Source of the DNA: Manihot esculenta
Lineage: Eukaryota; Streptophyta; Magnoliopsida; Malpighiales; Euphorbiaceae
DNA: 64,000 nucleotides
Direction: 5' to 3'
Assembly (NCBI RefSeq): GCF_001659605.2
Contig: NC_035163.2
Location: 29,414,158-29,478,157, forward strand
Position numbers and translations under genes: made by a program. Positions 1 through 13,039 of the stretch are shown piece by piece. The number at the start of each line of letters is the position of its first letter. Positions within the stretch are counted from its first letter, which is position 1. The notes beneath the pieces were generated by a model. It did not search any database. It was given only the letters and a program-made list of their open reading frames with translations, and was not told the origin of the DNA.

Positions 1-2300
1 GGCTAACAAGTACAGACACAAATAATAATAGATGATACCACATTTGTTCAGTTGAATTTCAGTGATGTGTATTATTGGAATACCATCTTTTTGTCTGATA
101 TACTCAGAATTCGCCATTTTGGCTGTGCTTGCTCGCTCAGTCACTGGTTCAAAAATGGAAGACAACCCACTTATACATGTTCTTGTTCAAGTACAATATG
201 AAATCTTTCATTTATGACTAATTAAGCACTGCAACAGAAAACTAGTAAACAACATATCAATTAATAATAATAACTTAATTAGTGGAGAAATGCTAGGTTT
301 AGGCTTTTCATGGAATTTAACTAACTACAATGAAACCGTACAAGAGAATAGGAAAATGACATCATTTTGTTGATAAAGCAGTGATAAGAAATGACATCAT
401 TTGAGATTCTATTGGCACTTAGCACTTTGCAATTTGATCCCTTCCAATATTGCTCCATGGCTAAGCCTGAGACTAAGAGGAGTCAAAAGAGAAGAGAGAC
501 ATATTGAGTGTGTATGCCAACAAAAGTTGATCCCTATGCTCGATAAAGCCATCTTCAAATTTTCTTTCTTTACTTGCTTTTATTTTTTTGCCACTTGAGG
601 ATGTGATATGAATTTTGTTTTAACCATAAAGCATTCAACAGCAAAATTATTAAAAAAAGTCCATTTTAAAAGAGTGAAAGACATAAAGGTAGATTTTGTT
701 GGGCATCACAATCACTTACCATGAATCCCATTCAATTCTATTTTACAATTGCTTCAAGTTTCGAGGAATCAAAATTCATATTGTCCACTAACTATAATTT
801 TCTCACTAAACATAAAAAATTAAATCAACCCAATAACAATAATGACTTTATTGAAAAAAAAGGACAAAATTTGGTTATGAAGACTGCACAGAGCTAATAA
901 TAAAAGATAAAAAAAAAACATTTGCATCATAATTACAAGCATACAAAAAAGAAACAGTTTGCAGAGAATAAATCCAATTATCCAAAGCCCAAAACTCAAG
1001 CCCTTTGCTGTTCATTCCATGGGCTGGATTACAGAGCCCAACTACACGCACCATGTCTCACCGACTAGCATTCTTCACATATTAAACTTGTATTCCACTA
1101 AAATCAAATCTTTAATGATAAGAATAATAATAATAAATATTTATAAAAGTTTAACATGTGGAAAATATTATTATTATTTATTTCTTTTTTCATTCACTAT
1201 TGTTATTATTAGAAAGTAAAATTTGCTCTTTTTTTTTTTTTTTTTGAAATGGGTAAAATTTGCTTTTTTAAAAATAAGAATATCTTAAAATTATCTATTT
1301 ATAAATTATTATCTATTTATAAAATTTGCTATTACATATCTCTAATCTAATATCACATATTGCAAAACCGTGTGATAGAGTAGAGGGGAAATTCTTCATC
1401 ACTAGCATTACTTTTTAGTCAATTTCTCTGTATAATTCTTTATCTACTTATTCGGTTAACAATTTTTAGGTCTAAGGTTTGGATATATTAGAGAGACATG
1501 TGGTCTAGATTTAATTTGAATATAATATGTTATGGTTTTTTTTAATTTAATTAATAAATTACTTTTAAAAAATAACTTAATAAAATTTAAAAGTACTAGT
1601 AAATTATTTCTTGTAAAAAATTTGATAAATATAAAAATTATTAAAAACACTATACAATAAAATAAATATTTTATAAGTGGATTACAATGATTTTTTGAAA
1701 TAAATTAAAATTAAAAAATAAAAATAAAATAATCATAAATATTTGAAGACATAAAAATTTTAAAAATTATTATTTAATTACTATAACATTTAAAAATTTA
1801 TTAATTAGTTTATTGATTTAAAAAATATATTAAAATATTATATTTTAAAATTTTTATTAATTAATAAATTAATGATATACAATAGTTCACCTCTCAAATT
1901 TAAAAAATTTATTAATTATTTAATTTATATAAAATATATTTTTAATTAAAAAAAATAAAAAAATTATGTATTTATATAAAAACAAACACTATTTTTCTCG
2001 TTATTAATTATACATGAAAATTGTTAAAAATATTTTTTTTATCGTTACACCAATTTATATATATAATTAATAGCTAAAATTTTCAACTTCATATAAATTG
2101 TTTGAAAATTATTTATTTTATTATATGAAAAAATTAAATGATAAACTTAATAAAAAAATAAATAGTAAATTTTTTAAAACATTACGGTGCTTTTAACATG
2201 TTTTTCAAAATTGATCATTCAATTAATAAATTTTTATAAACTTCAGGATTAAATAATAATGTTTCTTAAAAATTATCCAACACCAACGGTACCAAACAAC
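1..2300. other. AT-rich intergenic DNA, no gene seen
   Basis: No open frame here has coding character. The stretch is dominated by A/T runs, especially 1230-2280, with short homopolymers and no recognisable protein, RNA gene or complete mobile element. Positions 2300-2595 are more balanced in composition and pyrimidine-rich (TCTCTTTCTCTCTCT near 2425), as expected for the promoter/5' leader of the START-domain gene that follows. Confidence 0.6.
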
Positions 2301-2595
2301 AGTAACTGCTGCTAACGCTCCCTGAATTTAACCACCTTTTGCATTGGCAATTGCCACCCAAGGCCAAGACCAAAACCACTGTCCACGTCATCTCTTCGTA
2401 ACATCGATATCGACTCTTCGCCTTTAGCTCTCTTTCTCTCTCTAAATTCTCTGTTTCTTCTGGATCTGTCAGAGAAAATCTTCAATCCACAATCCATGTA
2501 AAGCTATACTCTCTTGGATAAGAGGATTGATTAAGTCTAATTTTCCTGGAAAATCGTATAATTTTCCCGGGAAGTTAGAGAAGTTTTTTACGGAA

Positions 2596-5500
2596 ATGGA
2601 CGATACTCTTTTCGATCTGATGGAGTTTTGGAAGAAACCCTCGATCACCGAAACATTTGTCGACATTCTGCTCTGTGCAGTGCCTATATGGCTCGCCGTC
2701 ATGATCGGTCTCGTCATTGGCTGGTCTTGGCGCCCAAGGTGGACTGGGTTGGTTTTCCTCGGCCTGCGCAGCAAGTTCAGGTTTTTATGGACGGCGCCGC
2801 CGGGGTTTGGAGCTCGACGGCTCTGGTTGGCTTTTACGGCTCTGTCGGCTTTCTCTGTTTGCCGCACTATTTGGTCCAATTTCAAGGGTAAGAACGGAAA
2901 ATCCTCGGCGACGGCTGCCACTTCGGCTTCGACACAGCCGGCCTCAGCCAGAAACCCGGGGGAGGGAGGCGGTGATTCAATTAGGTGAGCGTGGGTTCTA
3001 TTCTTGTCAATATTATTATACCTTTTGTGGCAAAATTTCAACTTCTTTTAAAAGGGGGTCGGCATTTTGATATTCCGTTATTGATTGCGGACTTTTCTAG
3101 TAATTAAAGTGGTGAATGCGGTTTCTATGTGTTTTGCATAACGAAATTTTGCAGTGAGTTTGTTCTTTAATGTAATTCTAACGATTAAGCAAGTGAAATT
3201 CTAGCATTGACCGAAATGAATGTGGCGCTGCTTGCCTATGTATTATTGTCTTCAATTCTCTATAGGTGGTGGTTCTGTGTCTTCTTATGTTTGTGTTGTC
3301 GATATTAAGTGATTTTTCTGTGTCACAGAGGTAAAGGTCTGGTCCAGGTTATTGGGTAGATGTTACTATTCCAATCTTGGTAAGGTGAGCTTTCATAAAG
3401 CACTTCTCATTAGAGTGAACACTATACCTCAAGTTTTACCTTTTGGTGAACTTTTTGGATTATAGGGGGAATTATGGTTGAATGCAATAGGCTATAAACA
3501 TTGAAGATTTAATTAGTGGTTATTCCATAATGACATATCATCTAAGTTTAGTTACTGATCTAGAAATTATGATTGTATTTGGGCGCTGCGCAATTCTCGG
3601 CTGTATTTACATAGCATCTTGATTGGGAAGCTGGTTTTTGGGGCACATTTTCCAAGAGCATCAGTTTTAGTTGATGCCAAGTCGTGATTCTTCCTTTGGG
3701 TCTTTTGCTGCGCTTCCAGATACTTTAGATAGTTTAGTCATCCAGTTTCCATGGAGGAAACTTTTCCATAGCTAACTCGCAGCAATCGTTTGTAATGGAT
3801 TATCGCATTTGAAGGATTCTTTGCTTTCAATGAAGGCCAATAGTATGCAATTTCCAATGAACTAAGGAGGAGAGGCTGATGCTAATCTGGGTTGAAGGTT
3901 TCTGTGTTATGAAGTGAAAATTACAAATATCCATGGCAATGTATGATTAGGCATGACAGATAGGTAAAGAGCAGACAGTACTCATTTTAGTTTAATCTTA
4001 AATTCTCAAGAAGTCAGGATCTTCTGCTTTTCATCGTTTGAGGTGTTATTCATTTTTGGATTCCTATATGATGATTATGGAATTTTTTTTACTTTGTTAA
4101 TCACTTTCATTTTTTTGGTAATTCTCTTATGATTATTACTGTTGATTACCATAGATGAGTTGGTTTATGATACCCCTTTTTCATGCAGCTCCCATGGTGA
4201 ACCTGAGGAGGGAGAGAAAATTGTCACAGAGAATGATTTAGAACACCTGTTGCACCTTCTTGAAGGTAAGGATGGACAGATGGAATGGCAATCTATGATG
4301 GAAAGGTCTACCACAAACATGGCATATCAAGCTTGGCGCCTTGAGCCTCAGGTATATTCCAACAGCGCCTTTTACCAGCTGAAACTGCTTCAAGAATTAT
4401 AGGCACTCTCTCTCTCTCAAATTGAATGATTTTTTTTTAAAAACTTTTTTTGTTGTTGATTGCATAATATGTATAACTGTTTGTCTTTATATCAATCAAT
4501 TCATAATCATCTATTAAGCACGTATGTGCCCTCCAATTGCTTGTCAGGTTAACTTATGAATATTAGAGAATGCCTCCCTCATATGACTCTTGGCGTTTTC
4601 TGGTTTTAGTTTGCACTTTGCAGGCATTAAAGTGTTAGTGCTTTTTGTCATTTATTCACATGCCAGGATTTTCAGCTTAAGGGTGCCTGATGTTTGGTGG
4701 CTCAGCATGTTGCTTGATATGTTCATGTGCCTTAGTTGTCTTCTTTTCTTCAGATATTATAGCCATGCTGTTTAATACCTCTGTGAGTAACCTGTATTAG
4801 TATTTGGTGGTATTTTGGTCATCAGACAGGTCCTACTGTATACCGTAGTAGAACTGTCTACGAGGATGCAACTGCAGAACTGGTTAGGGATTTCTTCTGG
4901 GATGATGAGTTTCGACTTAAGTGGGATCCAATGCTTGCATACTTCAAAATATTAGAGGAATTCCCTCGTACAGGAATAATGATTGTTCACTGGATAAAAA
5001 AGGTTAGTAGAATGAAATATGTGCATAATTATATTTTATTGATGTGATGGTTTCTTCATGCTACTTGATAGTTCTGTGACATGTAATGTTGAATGACAAA
5101 ATTTTCTTCCTTCAATTTGCAGTTTCCATTTTTCTGCAGTGATCGAGAATACATCATTGGTAAAAGAATATGGGAGGCTGGGAAGACATATTATTGCATT
5201 ACAAAGGTATGGCTTGAGACATTTGACAATTCATGTCCTGCAGTTGCTTCTTTTCCCTGCTTTTCAAGTAAAATGACGTGGTTACTAATAATTGATGCGG
5301 ACAATGAGTACTGATATGCAAAGACCAACGCATTACAGGGCGTTCCTTATCCTGGCCTGCCCAAGCGTGACAAACCAAGGCGTGTGGAGCATTATTTCTC
5401 AAGTTGGGTTATCAGGGCTGGTAAGATTTGTTAAGAATCAAATCACTTCAGTATATGTTTTCTATATATTTGGCTAACAACTGAAAGGCACGTCTCTGTT

Positions 5501-5958
5501 GACCAATTTGATAAATGAATGCAGTGGAATCTCGTAAGGGAGATGGACAGATGTCTGCATGTGAAGTTATCCTTTTACATTATGAGGACATGGGAATTCC
5601 CAAAGATGTGGCTAAGTTGGGAGTGCGTCATGGTATGTGGGGAACTGTCAAGAAGATCCATTCTGGAATGCGAGCATATCAGAATGCTAGGAAAACAGAA
5701 GCTTCATTGTCGAGAAGCGCACTTATGGCGAGTATCACAACAAAAATTTCCTTTGATGAGAGCGCGGATCCTTCAGAGCCTACAACCCATGAAGAGGATA
5801 AAGGTGAAGTGGTAGACATAAAAAGGGACAAGGATCATGGCATTGACTGGAAATGGATAGTCGTAGGAGGAGCAGTAGCTCTGGTGTGTGGACTTCATTC
5901 TGGTGCAGTTGGGAAGGCCTTGTTACTTGGTGCAGGGCAAAGAATTGCTCGGAGATGA
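2596..5958 (+). CDS. START-domain membrane protein (StAR-related lipid transfer family)
   Basis: Six exons: 2596-2984, 4189-4351, 4826-5002, 5123-5206, 5339-5420, 5525-5958; all introns are GT-AG and phases join, giving about 442 residues. The N-terminus has a hydrophobic segment (residues ~20-45, LLCAVPIWLAVMIGLVIGW) that should anchor it in a membrane. A START domain follows (~140-355; landmarks WRLEPQ, TVYRSRTVYEDA, FFWDDEFRLKWDPML, SDREYIIGKRIWE, VRHGMWGTVKKI). A second hydrophobic stretch lies near the C-terminus (WIVVGGAVALVCG). This is the layout of the plant 'polyketide cyclase/lipid transport' group that includes Arabidopsis At5g54170 and CP5. The family binds lipids; the ligand cannot be read from sequence. 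An in-frame ATG at 2527 would add 23 residues; I prefer 2596 because the domain layout starts there. Confidence 0.9.
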
Positions 5959-7080
5959 GAGTTTTTCTAGTTGAAGGACATCTTAGCTCTATCTGATTTT
6001 CGAGGACTTTTTAAGATTATATTCAACCAGATGAGGTATCAGTTATCATTATCGGGAGATAATAGATGCTTTATTAAATTTTCTATGTTGGTACTGATTA
6101 ATTACACTTTGTCTCTTGTCTATTTGGGGTTGCAACTATAATGTTTTTCCACAACAGCAATTAGACAAACTCAGCTGCAGAGGGCTTTGATCCGAGCCCG
6201 CATTTATCTATCTTTGATTCTAAATAATCAAACGTAAAATTCTGTTGAATCGGCATCTTTATTTTTCTAGAATATCAGCGAAAAAGAAAATAAAATAAAT
6301 ATTTTCATCTGTCACAAATACAGATTTTATTCGTTTTAAATTATAGTTATTATTTAATCATTGATTTGTTAATTTATTTAATTTGTCTCTATTTGATTCG
6401 TTTTAAAAATGCAAATATTAGTTTCATGAGTAGCTTAATTACAAAAGTTATTTATTTTTTTTTTTAAGAAAAATAATTTTAACTATAATATGTTTTTAGA
6501 GAAATTTTCAAGTAGACTCTACACACTAATACATGTAATTATTATATATATATTTTTTTTGTGATGCTCAATTATTTATATGTTAAATCAACAAATCTAG
6601 ATAAATATTCTCCTGTATTTTTAAATCATATGAACCTGTTAAACTTAGATTAAATTGGCCGGTTGAATTGAGTTAACCGAGAAGTGAAATTTAATTAGGT
6701 TTTTTTTTTTTTTTTAATTTAACTCTGATTATAATTTAAACTTAAAAATGATTTTGATTTTTTTCCAAAAAAAAAAAATGCAACTCAATCCTAGCACCTT
6801 TCACTATTTCGTGATTGAAGATTTTTCAGGTTAACCTATGTTTTCTATTGGTATTTATCTACAATCACATTTATATATTACATAAAATAATGATTATACA
6901 TAATTATTTGTTTTATTAAATTAAATTATATTAATATAAAATATGTCCAATAAAAGTGAATATAAGATAAAAACACATCTAAGTGTTTTTTTCTAATTAG
7001 TCTTTTATTAATAGAATAAACGCCCTTTTCAAAAATAAATTAAGCCAGTTATTATTATTATTATTAATTAATAGACCAGT
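5959..7080. other. 3' flank of the START gene, then AT-rich DNA
   Basis: The first ~200 bases are the probable 3' untranslated region. From about 6230 the sequence becomes A/T-rich with poly-A and poly-T tracts (for example 6698-6715). I see no gene. Confidence 0.5.
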
Positions 7081-7089
7081 TAATTTAAA

Positions 7090-7975
7090 AAGGCTCCTGT
7101 ATTTATATTTTAATTTTAATTTTTTAATTTTTATTTAATTGGTTTAATTTTTACATTTTAATATAGTTTTATTCAATCTTTAAATTTTTAAATTTAATAG
7201 TTTATGTGCTAATTTGATAATTTAATAGACATGCCATGTATATTATTATTATTTTTTTATATATATAAATTAATAATTAAATAATTGAAAAAGCTCAACT
7301 TTTACTTTATTTTATATTTTAATCTAAATATTTAAATTTTAATTTAATTGATTCAATATTTATATTTGTGTGTAATTTTAGTTAAATTTCAAAAATTGAA
7401 ATATAAGAATTTACTAGAATATCAAATGTAATTTTTTATTATTAATATAAACTAATTCTATAAAAATAATATTAACTTATACATTAGATTTTATTTTGCA
7501 TTAATAATTATAAAGATTTTATAATAAATATATTATTTTTAATTATTTTTTATATATACTGCTATTTTAAATTAAATAATATATTTATTATAAAATATTT
7601 ATAATTATTATTATAAAAATAAAATTTATCACTATTAAAAAAAATATGAATTATATATTTAATAATTAAATTATTTATTTTTAATTTTAATTTTAAAAAC
7701 TAATTAAAATTACATTCAAATATAAACTTTCGATTAGTTTATTCAAAATTTAAATATTTAAATTAAAATATAAAATGACATAAATATTAAATTTTTTAAT
7801 TAATTAATTAAAAAATAATTATAATAATATACATGATATATTAACTAAATTATTAAATTATCCTATAAATTATCAAATTTTAAAATTTATAAATTAATTA
7901 AAATTCATCAAAATATAAAAATTAAACTAATTAAATTAAAATTAAAATATTTATATTAAAATATAAACACACGTA
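7090..7975. repeat. Long imperfect inverted repeat, MITE-like
   Basis: The left arm (about 7095-7250; TATATTTTAATTTTAATTTTTTAA ... CATGTATATTATTA pattern) reappears in inverted, diverged form at about 7815-7970 (TAATATACATGATAT ... TTAAAATATTTATATTAAAATATAAA). The centre is almost pure A/T. This is the shape of a non-autonomous TIR element with arms of ~150 bases. Ends and target duplication could not be fixed because of divergence and low complexity. Confidence 0.45.
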
Positions 7976-8040
7976 TACATTGAGTTATTTTAATAAATTG
8001 ATCTAATTAATGTGGGAAATAAATTATTAAATATAACACA

Positions 8041-8810
8041 AATGTAAATTCGGGGGACAGCGGGTCAGGCGTCCCTCTTTGCTCAATTGTAAATTCACCC
8101 CTAACAATGTTGAATTTAAAATCTTAGTATACATCTAAATATAAAATTCAATAATTACTTATTTGACATCCTTAAATGGTAATTCAATTCAAGAGTTTTT
8201 AGAAAATAATGTAAAATATTGAACAACAGTATTTTCTATTAGTTTCATGAAAAAAAATTTATTTGTAAGAAAAAAAAAAGAGATTTACAATTTAGTCTCT
8301 AAATATTGTTATTATTAATAAATCAGTTGTATTATTTTTAAAAATTTATTAAAACGTCCTTATATTTTATTTTCATTAATAAAATAATCATTCGGTCCTC
8401 TTGTTCGTTAAAATTAGATAAAGGAGGAAATAGAAAATTTTTAAAATCTAATTTTACCCTCAAATAAAATTTCTTATTTAATCATTGGATATTATTATTA
8501 TTAACAAGTCTATATTTTTAAAAATTTATTAAAACGTTTTTATCATTTTTCATATCTATTAAAATGTTCCTATCGTTTATTTTCATCAATCAAATAGTTC
8601 ATATCTTTTCTCATATCTATTAAAACGTCTTTATCATTTTTTTCTCTCAATAAAATAGTCATTCCGTCCTCTTATTCGTTAAAATTAGATAAATGACAAA
8701 AGAGAAAATTTTTAAAATCTAATTTTACCCTCAAATAAAATTTCTTATTTAATCATTGGATATTATTATTATTAACAAGTCAGTCCCTACATTTTTAAAA
8801 ATCTATTAAA
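8041..8810. repeat. Degenerate short tandem repeats with one ~260-bp duplication
   Basis: A ~45-55 bp motif of the form 'TCTATTAAAACGTyTTTATCgTTTaTTTCcaTCAATgAAATAGTC' recurs from about 8330 onward. A larger block (about 8390-8515, including GTTAAAATTAGATAAA and TTTTACCCTCAAATAAAA) is repeated at about 8660-8780. No coding potential is seen. The same short motifs form the left part of the ~700-bp units that follow. Confidence 0.6.
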
Positions 8811-10911
8811 ACGTTTTTATCTTTTTTAATATCTATTAAAACGTTCATATCATTTATTTTCATCAATGAAATAGTTCATATATTTTCTCATATCTATTAA
8901 AATGTCTTTATCGTTTATTTCCGTCAACGAAATAGTCCCTCTCATCGTTTCTTTCCGTCAATAAAATCGTCACTCCTTATATTTTCAAAAATATATTAAA
9001 ACGTTCTTATATTTTCTCATATTTATTAAAACATTTTTATCGTTTCTTTCCATTAATGAAATAGTCTCTATCTTTTCTTACATCTATTAAAACGTTCTTA
9101 TCGTTAAGAAGAAGAAGCAGAAACAGAAGCAGAAGTAGAAGAAGAAAATAAAATTGATAAAAGAGGAGGAGAAAAAGGAGGGTAATTTGATTTTTTATTA
9201 TATTTTTAATAATAAAAATAGATAAAATAACTATTTTATTGATAGGGAGAAAAAATAAAAATATTTTAATAAAATTTTAAAAATATAAAAATTAATTTAT
9301 TAATAATATTAATAAATCTTTTTTTCCATAATAGATCTGATTTTCTTCTTGATCCATCATATGGGTCCATCAAATGGGTCTCTCAATGTTCTATTTGACG
9401 AAGGAACCTGCAAAATAGGGAAAAATGGTCAGGGATCTACCGGGGATGCCTCCGGTGGAGACCCTCCAACGCTCAAGTCAGATTTTATGAATTAGAGTAG
9501 TATACTTAGGTAACGTTTTTATCTTTTTTCATATCTATTAAAACGTCCATATCGTTTATTTCCATCAATGAAATAGTTCATATATTTTCTCATATCTATT
9601 AAAACGTATTTATCGTTTATTTCCGTCAACGAAATAGTCCCTCTCATCGTTTCTTTCCGTCAATAAAATCGTCACTCCCTATATTTTCAAAAATATATTA
9701 AAACGTTCTTATATTTTCTCATATGTATTAAAACGTTTTTATCGTTTCTTTCCATTAATGAAATAGTTTATATCTTTTCTTACATCTATTAAAACGTTCT
9801 TATCATTGAGAAGAAGAAGCAGAAACAGAAGCAGAAGTAGAAGAAGAAAATAAAATTGATAAAAGAGGAGGAGGAGAAAAAGGAGGGTAATTTGATTTTT
9901 TTATTATATTTTTAATAATAAAAATAGATAAAATAACTATTTTATTGATAGGTAGAAAAAATAAAAATATTTTAATAAAATTTTAAAAATATAAAAATTA
10001 ATTTATTAATAATATTGATAAATTTTTTTCTCCATAATAGATCTGATTTTCTTCTTGGTCCATCAAATGGGTCTCTCAATATTCTATTTGACGAAGGGAC
10101 CTGCAAAATAGGAAAAAATGGTCAGGGGTCTACCGGGGATGCCCCCGGTGGAGACCCTCCGACGCTCAAGTCAGATTTTATGAATTAGAGTAGCATACTT
10201 AGGTAACGTTTTTATCTTTTTTCATATCTATTAAAACGTCCATATCGTTTATTTCCATCAATGAAATAGTTCATATATTTTCTCATATCTATTAAAACGT
10301 CTTTATCGTTTATTTCCGTCAACGAAATAGTCCCTCTCATCATTTCTTTCATTCAATAAAATCGTCACTCCCTATATTTTCAAAAATATATTAAAGCGTT
10401 CTTATATTTTCTCATATGTATTAAAACGTTTTTATCGTTTCTTTCCATTAATGAAATAGTCTCTATCTTTTCTTACATCTATTAAAACGTTCTTATCATT
10501 AAGAAGAAGAAGCAGAAACAGAAGCAGGAGTAGAAGAAGAAAATAAAATTGATAAAAGAGGAGGAGGAGAAAAAGGAGGGTAATTTGATTTTTTTATTAT
10601 ATTTTTAATAATAAAAATAGATAAAATAACTATTTTATTGATAGGAAGAAAAAATAAAAATATTTTAATAAAATTTTAAAAATATAAAAATTAATTTATT
10701 AATAATATTGATAAATCTTTTTCTCCATAATAGATCTGGTTTTCTTCTTGGTCCATCATATGGGTCCATCAAATGGGTCTCTCAATGTTCTATTTGACGA
10801 AGGGACCTGCAAAATAGGGAAAAATGGTCAGGGATCTACTGGGGATGCCCCCGGTGGAGACCCTTCAATGCTCAAGTCAGATTTTATGAATTAGAGTAGT
10901 ATACTTAGGTA
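8811..10911. repeat. Threefold ~700-bp tandem array spanning an LTR boundary
   Basis: Three head-to-tail units start at 8811, 9513 and 10206 (ACGTTTTTATCTTTTTT). Each carries a flanking part (short AACGT-type repeats, then a purine-rich GAAGAAGAAGCAGAAACAG stretch and a TTTATTAATAAT stretch) followed by the first ~200 bases of the LTR described at 10709, up to CTTAGGTAA. In the third unit the LTR continues to full length. Units A and B therefore end in a truncated LTR joined directly to the next unit, with only 'AA' shared at the junction. This is tandem duplication that occurred after the LTR element had inserted. Confidence 0.85.
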
Positions 10912-11353
10912 AGAGTTGCAGAGAGCAAATAAAAAAATGGAGTCCAGGGAGGAGGAGGAAGAAGAAGCCCCCTGCCTCCAGAAGAGAGAGTCCCCTTGAA
11001 AGAGAAGACCCCCCAGTCTATAGTGCTACCTGTCCATGTCACTCAAGCTTGTACATACGGACGTGTCAGACCCCTTCTCCATGCCAGGTGGCCATTTAAT
11101 TCTCCCTGTCATGCATGCGAACAGGGTTGGTGAGTGACTGGGCCTGCTTCCCTATTGGGCCTGTACTCGTATCTGATCCGAATTGCCCTGGGTTGCTGGT
11201 CCCGGGCTTGTGAAATCGGGCCGTCTTTGGAGCGTATGGTCTGACGGGCTTTGGACTTGTGGCCTTCTTTTGGACTTGTGGCCTTCTTTTGGACTTGTGG
11301 CCTTCTTTTGGATCCGTCCTTATTCCTGGGCCAGGAAAGCCAGGTGGTTATCA
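10709..11353 (-). repeat. LTR (3' LTR of the minus-strand element), 645 bp
   Basis: Runs from TGATAAATC to GGTTATCA. It contains three copies of a 19-bp direct repeat (GGACTTGTGGCCTTCTTTT) near 11252-11309, against two in the partner LTR, which accounts for the 19-bp length difference. Its first ~200 bp are also present in the two upstream tandem units. Confidence 0.9.
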
Positions 11354-11371
11354 ATTGCCCCTTTACCTCCT
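11354..11371 (-). other. Polypurine tract of the LTR element
   Basis: On the minus strand the bases immediately before the LTR read GGAGGTAAAGGGGCAATT, a purine-rich plus-strand primer as expected at this place. Confidence 0.7.
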
Positions 11372-13039
11372 CGGCAGTTATTCCATGACTGGCGAGGGGG
11401 TAAATCCTTAAACCCTATTCATGACCGTGTGGCCTGAGAACTGCTCTTGTCGAAAGTGTCCTTTCCTTGCCTTTTTATTTTTTTGTCTCTTTACTTTGAT
11501 GTTTGAACGTAGGGCGATATGGAGATGTGTATTCGATGATGAATGATATTTTATCTCGGCATGTACCTCATCATTATTTTTCACTTAGACTGTCTTCTGG
11601 CTTTGTCAATTTTACTTAATTGATGGATCAGGCCGGCTCTACTGAGACTTTGCTAGTCGAACTGATCCGGGCTAAGAGCTTGGAGTCTGGTTAAGCTTCT
11701 GACTTGCGAGTTTTTCTTATTCTCATGAGGGCATTTCTGTTTTTGACTCACGGTCTCGTTAGTGTTGCGAGCTCGGAAATATAATACCTAGAGAAATGTC
11801 TTATTTGTATGAGTGCCCCACTTTAGACGATTTTAAACCTTATTCTTGTTACGAGCTCGGATACCTTGTTCCTCTTGAGATAACCTTCGGGCAGTCAGTG
11901 CGGTTTGAGCTGTGTGCTCCACTGGGATAGAGGGCTCGTTCTTTTGTCATTTTCCTCTTCCTGGGTTATTCTTGCTAGATGTTTATTTATTGCAAATTAA
12001 TCCGAGCTGTGAGCACGGTCCTTTGCCTTCGTTTATCCTTTTATGCGTTCTTGCATTCGTGGGCCTTTTCATAGAGGGAGCTCGATTCTTTTGTATCCTA
12101 ATGAGTCAGGGCTTTCTATTGCCCCATTCGGTCGTTCAGAATGGTTTATTTGGCTTTTTACATTGCTCCTGTCTCCTTGATTCTTTATCTGAGCATTTGG
12201 CTCTCGTGTATGTATCGGTTAGTTGGGTTTTTTGCCCCCGAGTGTTCTCTGGGCTGTCTACCCTCGAGCGTTTTGCGGGCTCTTTGCTGCTTAGGCCTCT
12301 CTCTAGGCTAGTTGAGCTGGTTTAGTGCTAGCGGTCAGTTTTCAAGGTCGGTGCCTCTTATGATTGCCCCTGATTCTTTGTTTGGTTCTGTATTTTGGTA
12401 TGCATTTTGCTTAGGATTCGCCTCGCCTTAATTCGGTCTGCCTATTGGATTTACCAGTACCGGGCTCATTTTCTTGAGATCGGCATGGTGCTTTGGCACT
12501 TAGCGCCGTGAGCGTTGCATCGGCCTTTAGTAGGTCGCATTGTTACACGATACAGGCGTTGGGGTGACTTAGTTTAATTTCGTTATATGCTGGTTACTTT
12601 GCGAGATCGGGGTCTTATTAGCCTGTAATCCGAGCTCTTTCGAGAGGTTGGATTCAAATTCTTTTATTTCTATATCGAGGTCTTATTAGCCTGTGATTCG
12701 AGCTCTTTCGATGGGTCGGATTCAAATTCTTTTATTTCTATTCCAGCACCCTCTTGAGGTTAGCACGGCACTTTGGCGCTTTTGGTTGTGGTGCGAGATC
12801 AAAGTCTCTTTACCTTATGACTCGAGCTCCTTTGGGAGGTCGGAGTTTAGCTTTTCATTTATGGTCCCATGCCCCAATCTTTTATGTGAGTTCGGAACTA
12901 TGTTCTTATGAGTTATTTTTGCGTGTTGTCATTGTATACTGCTGTTTGCTGTGAGCATGTGACATCGGAAGATCTTTAGGGATCCCGGTCTTTGTTGCTT
13001 CGGGAGATCTTGGGGATCTTGCCTGCCATTTTTTGCTCT

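Noticed and set aside
401..1219. Small plus-strand frames of 65 and 86 codons
   Set aside because: Low-complexity peptides in A/T-rich DNA with no family match, no splice partners and no promoter features.
2469..3041. 190-codon minus-strand frame opposite the first exon of the START-domain gene
   Set aside because: Shadow of the plus-strand exon, which has a membrane segment, a proper donor and continuity with the START domain.
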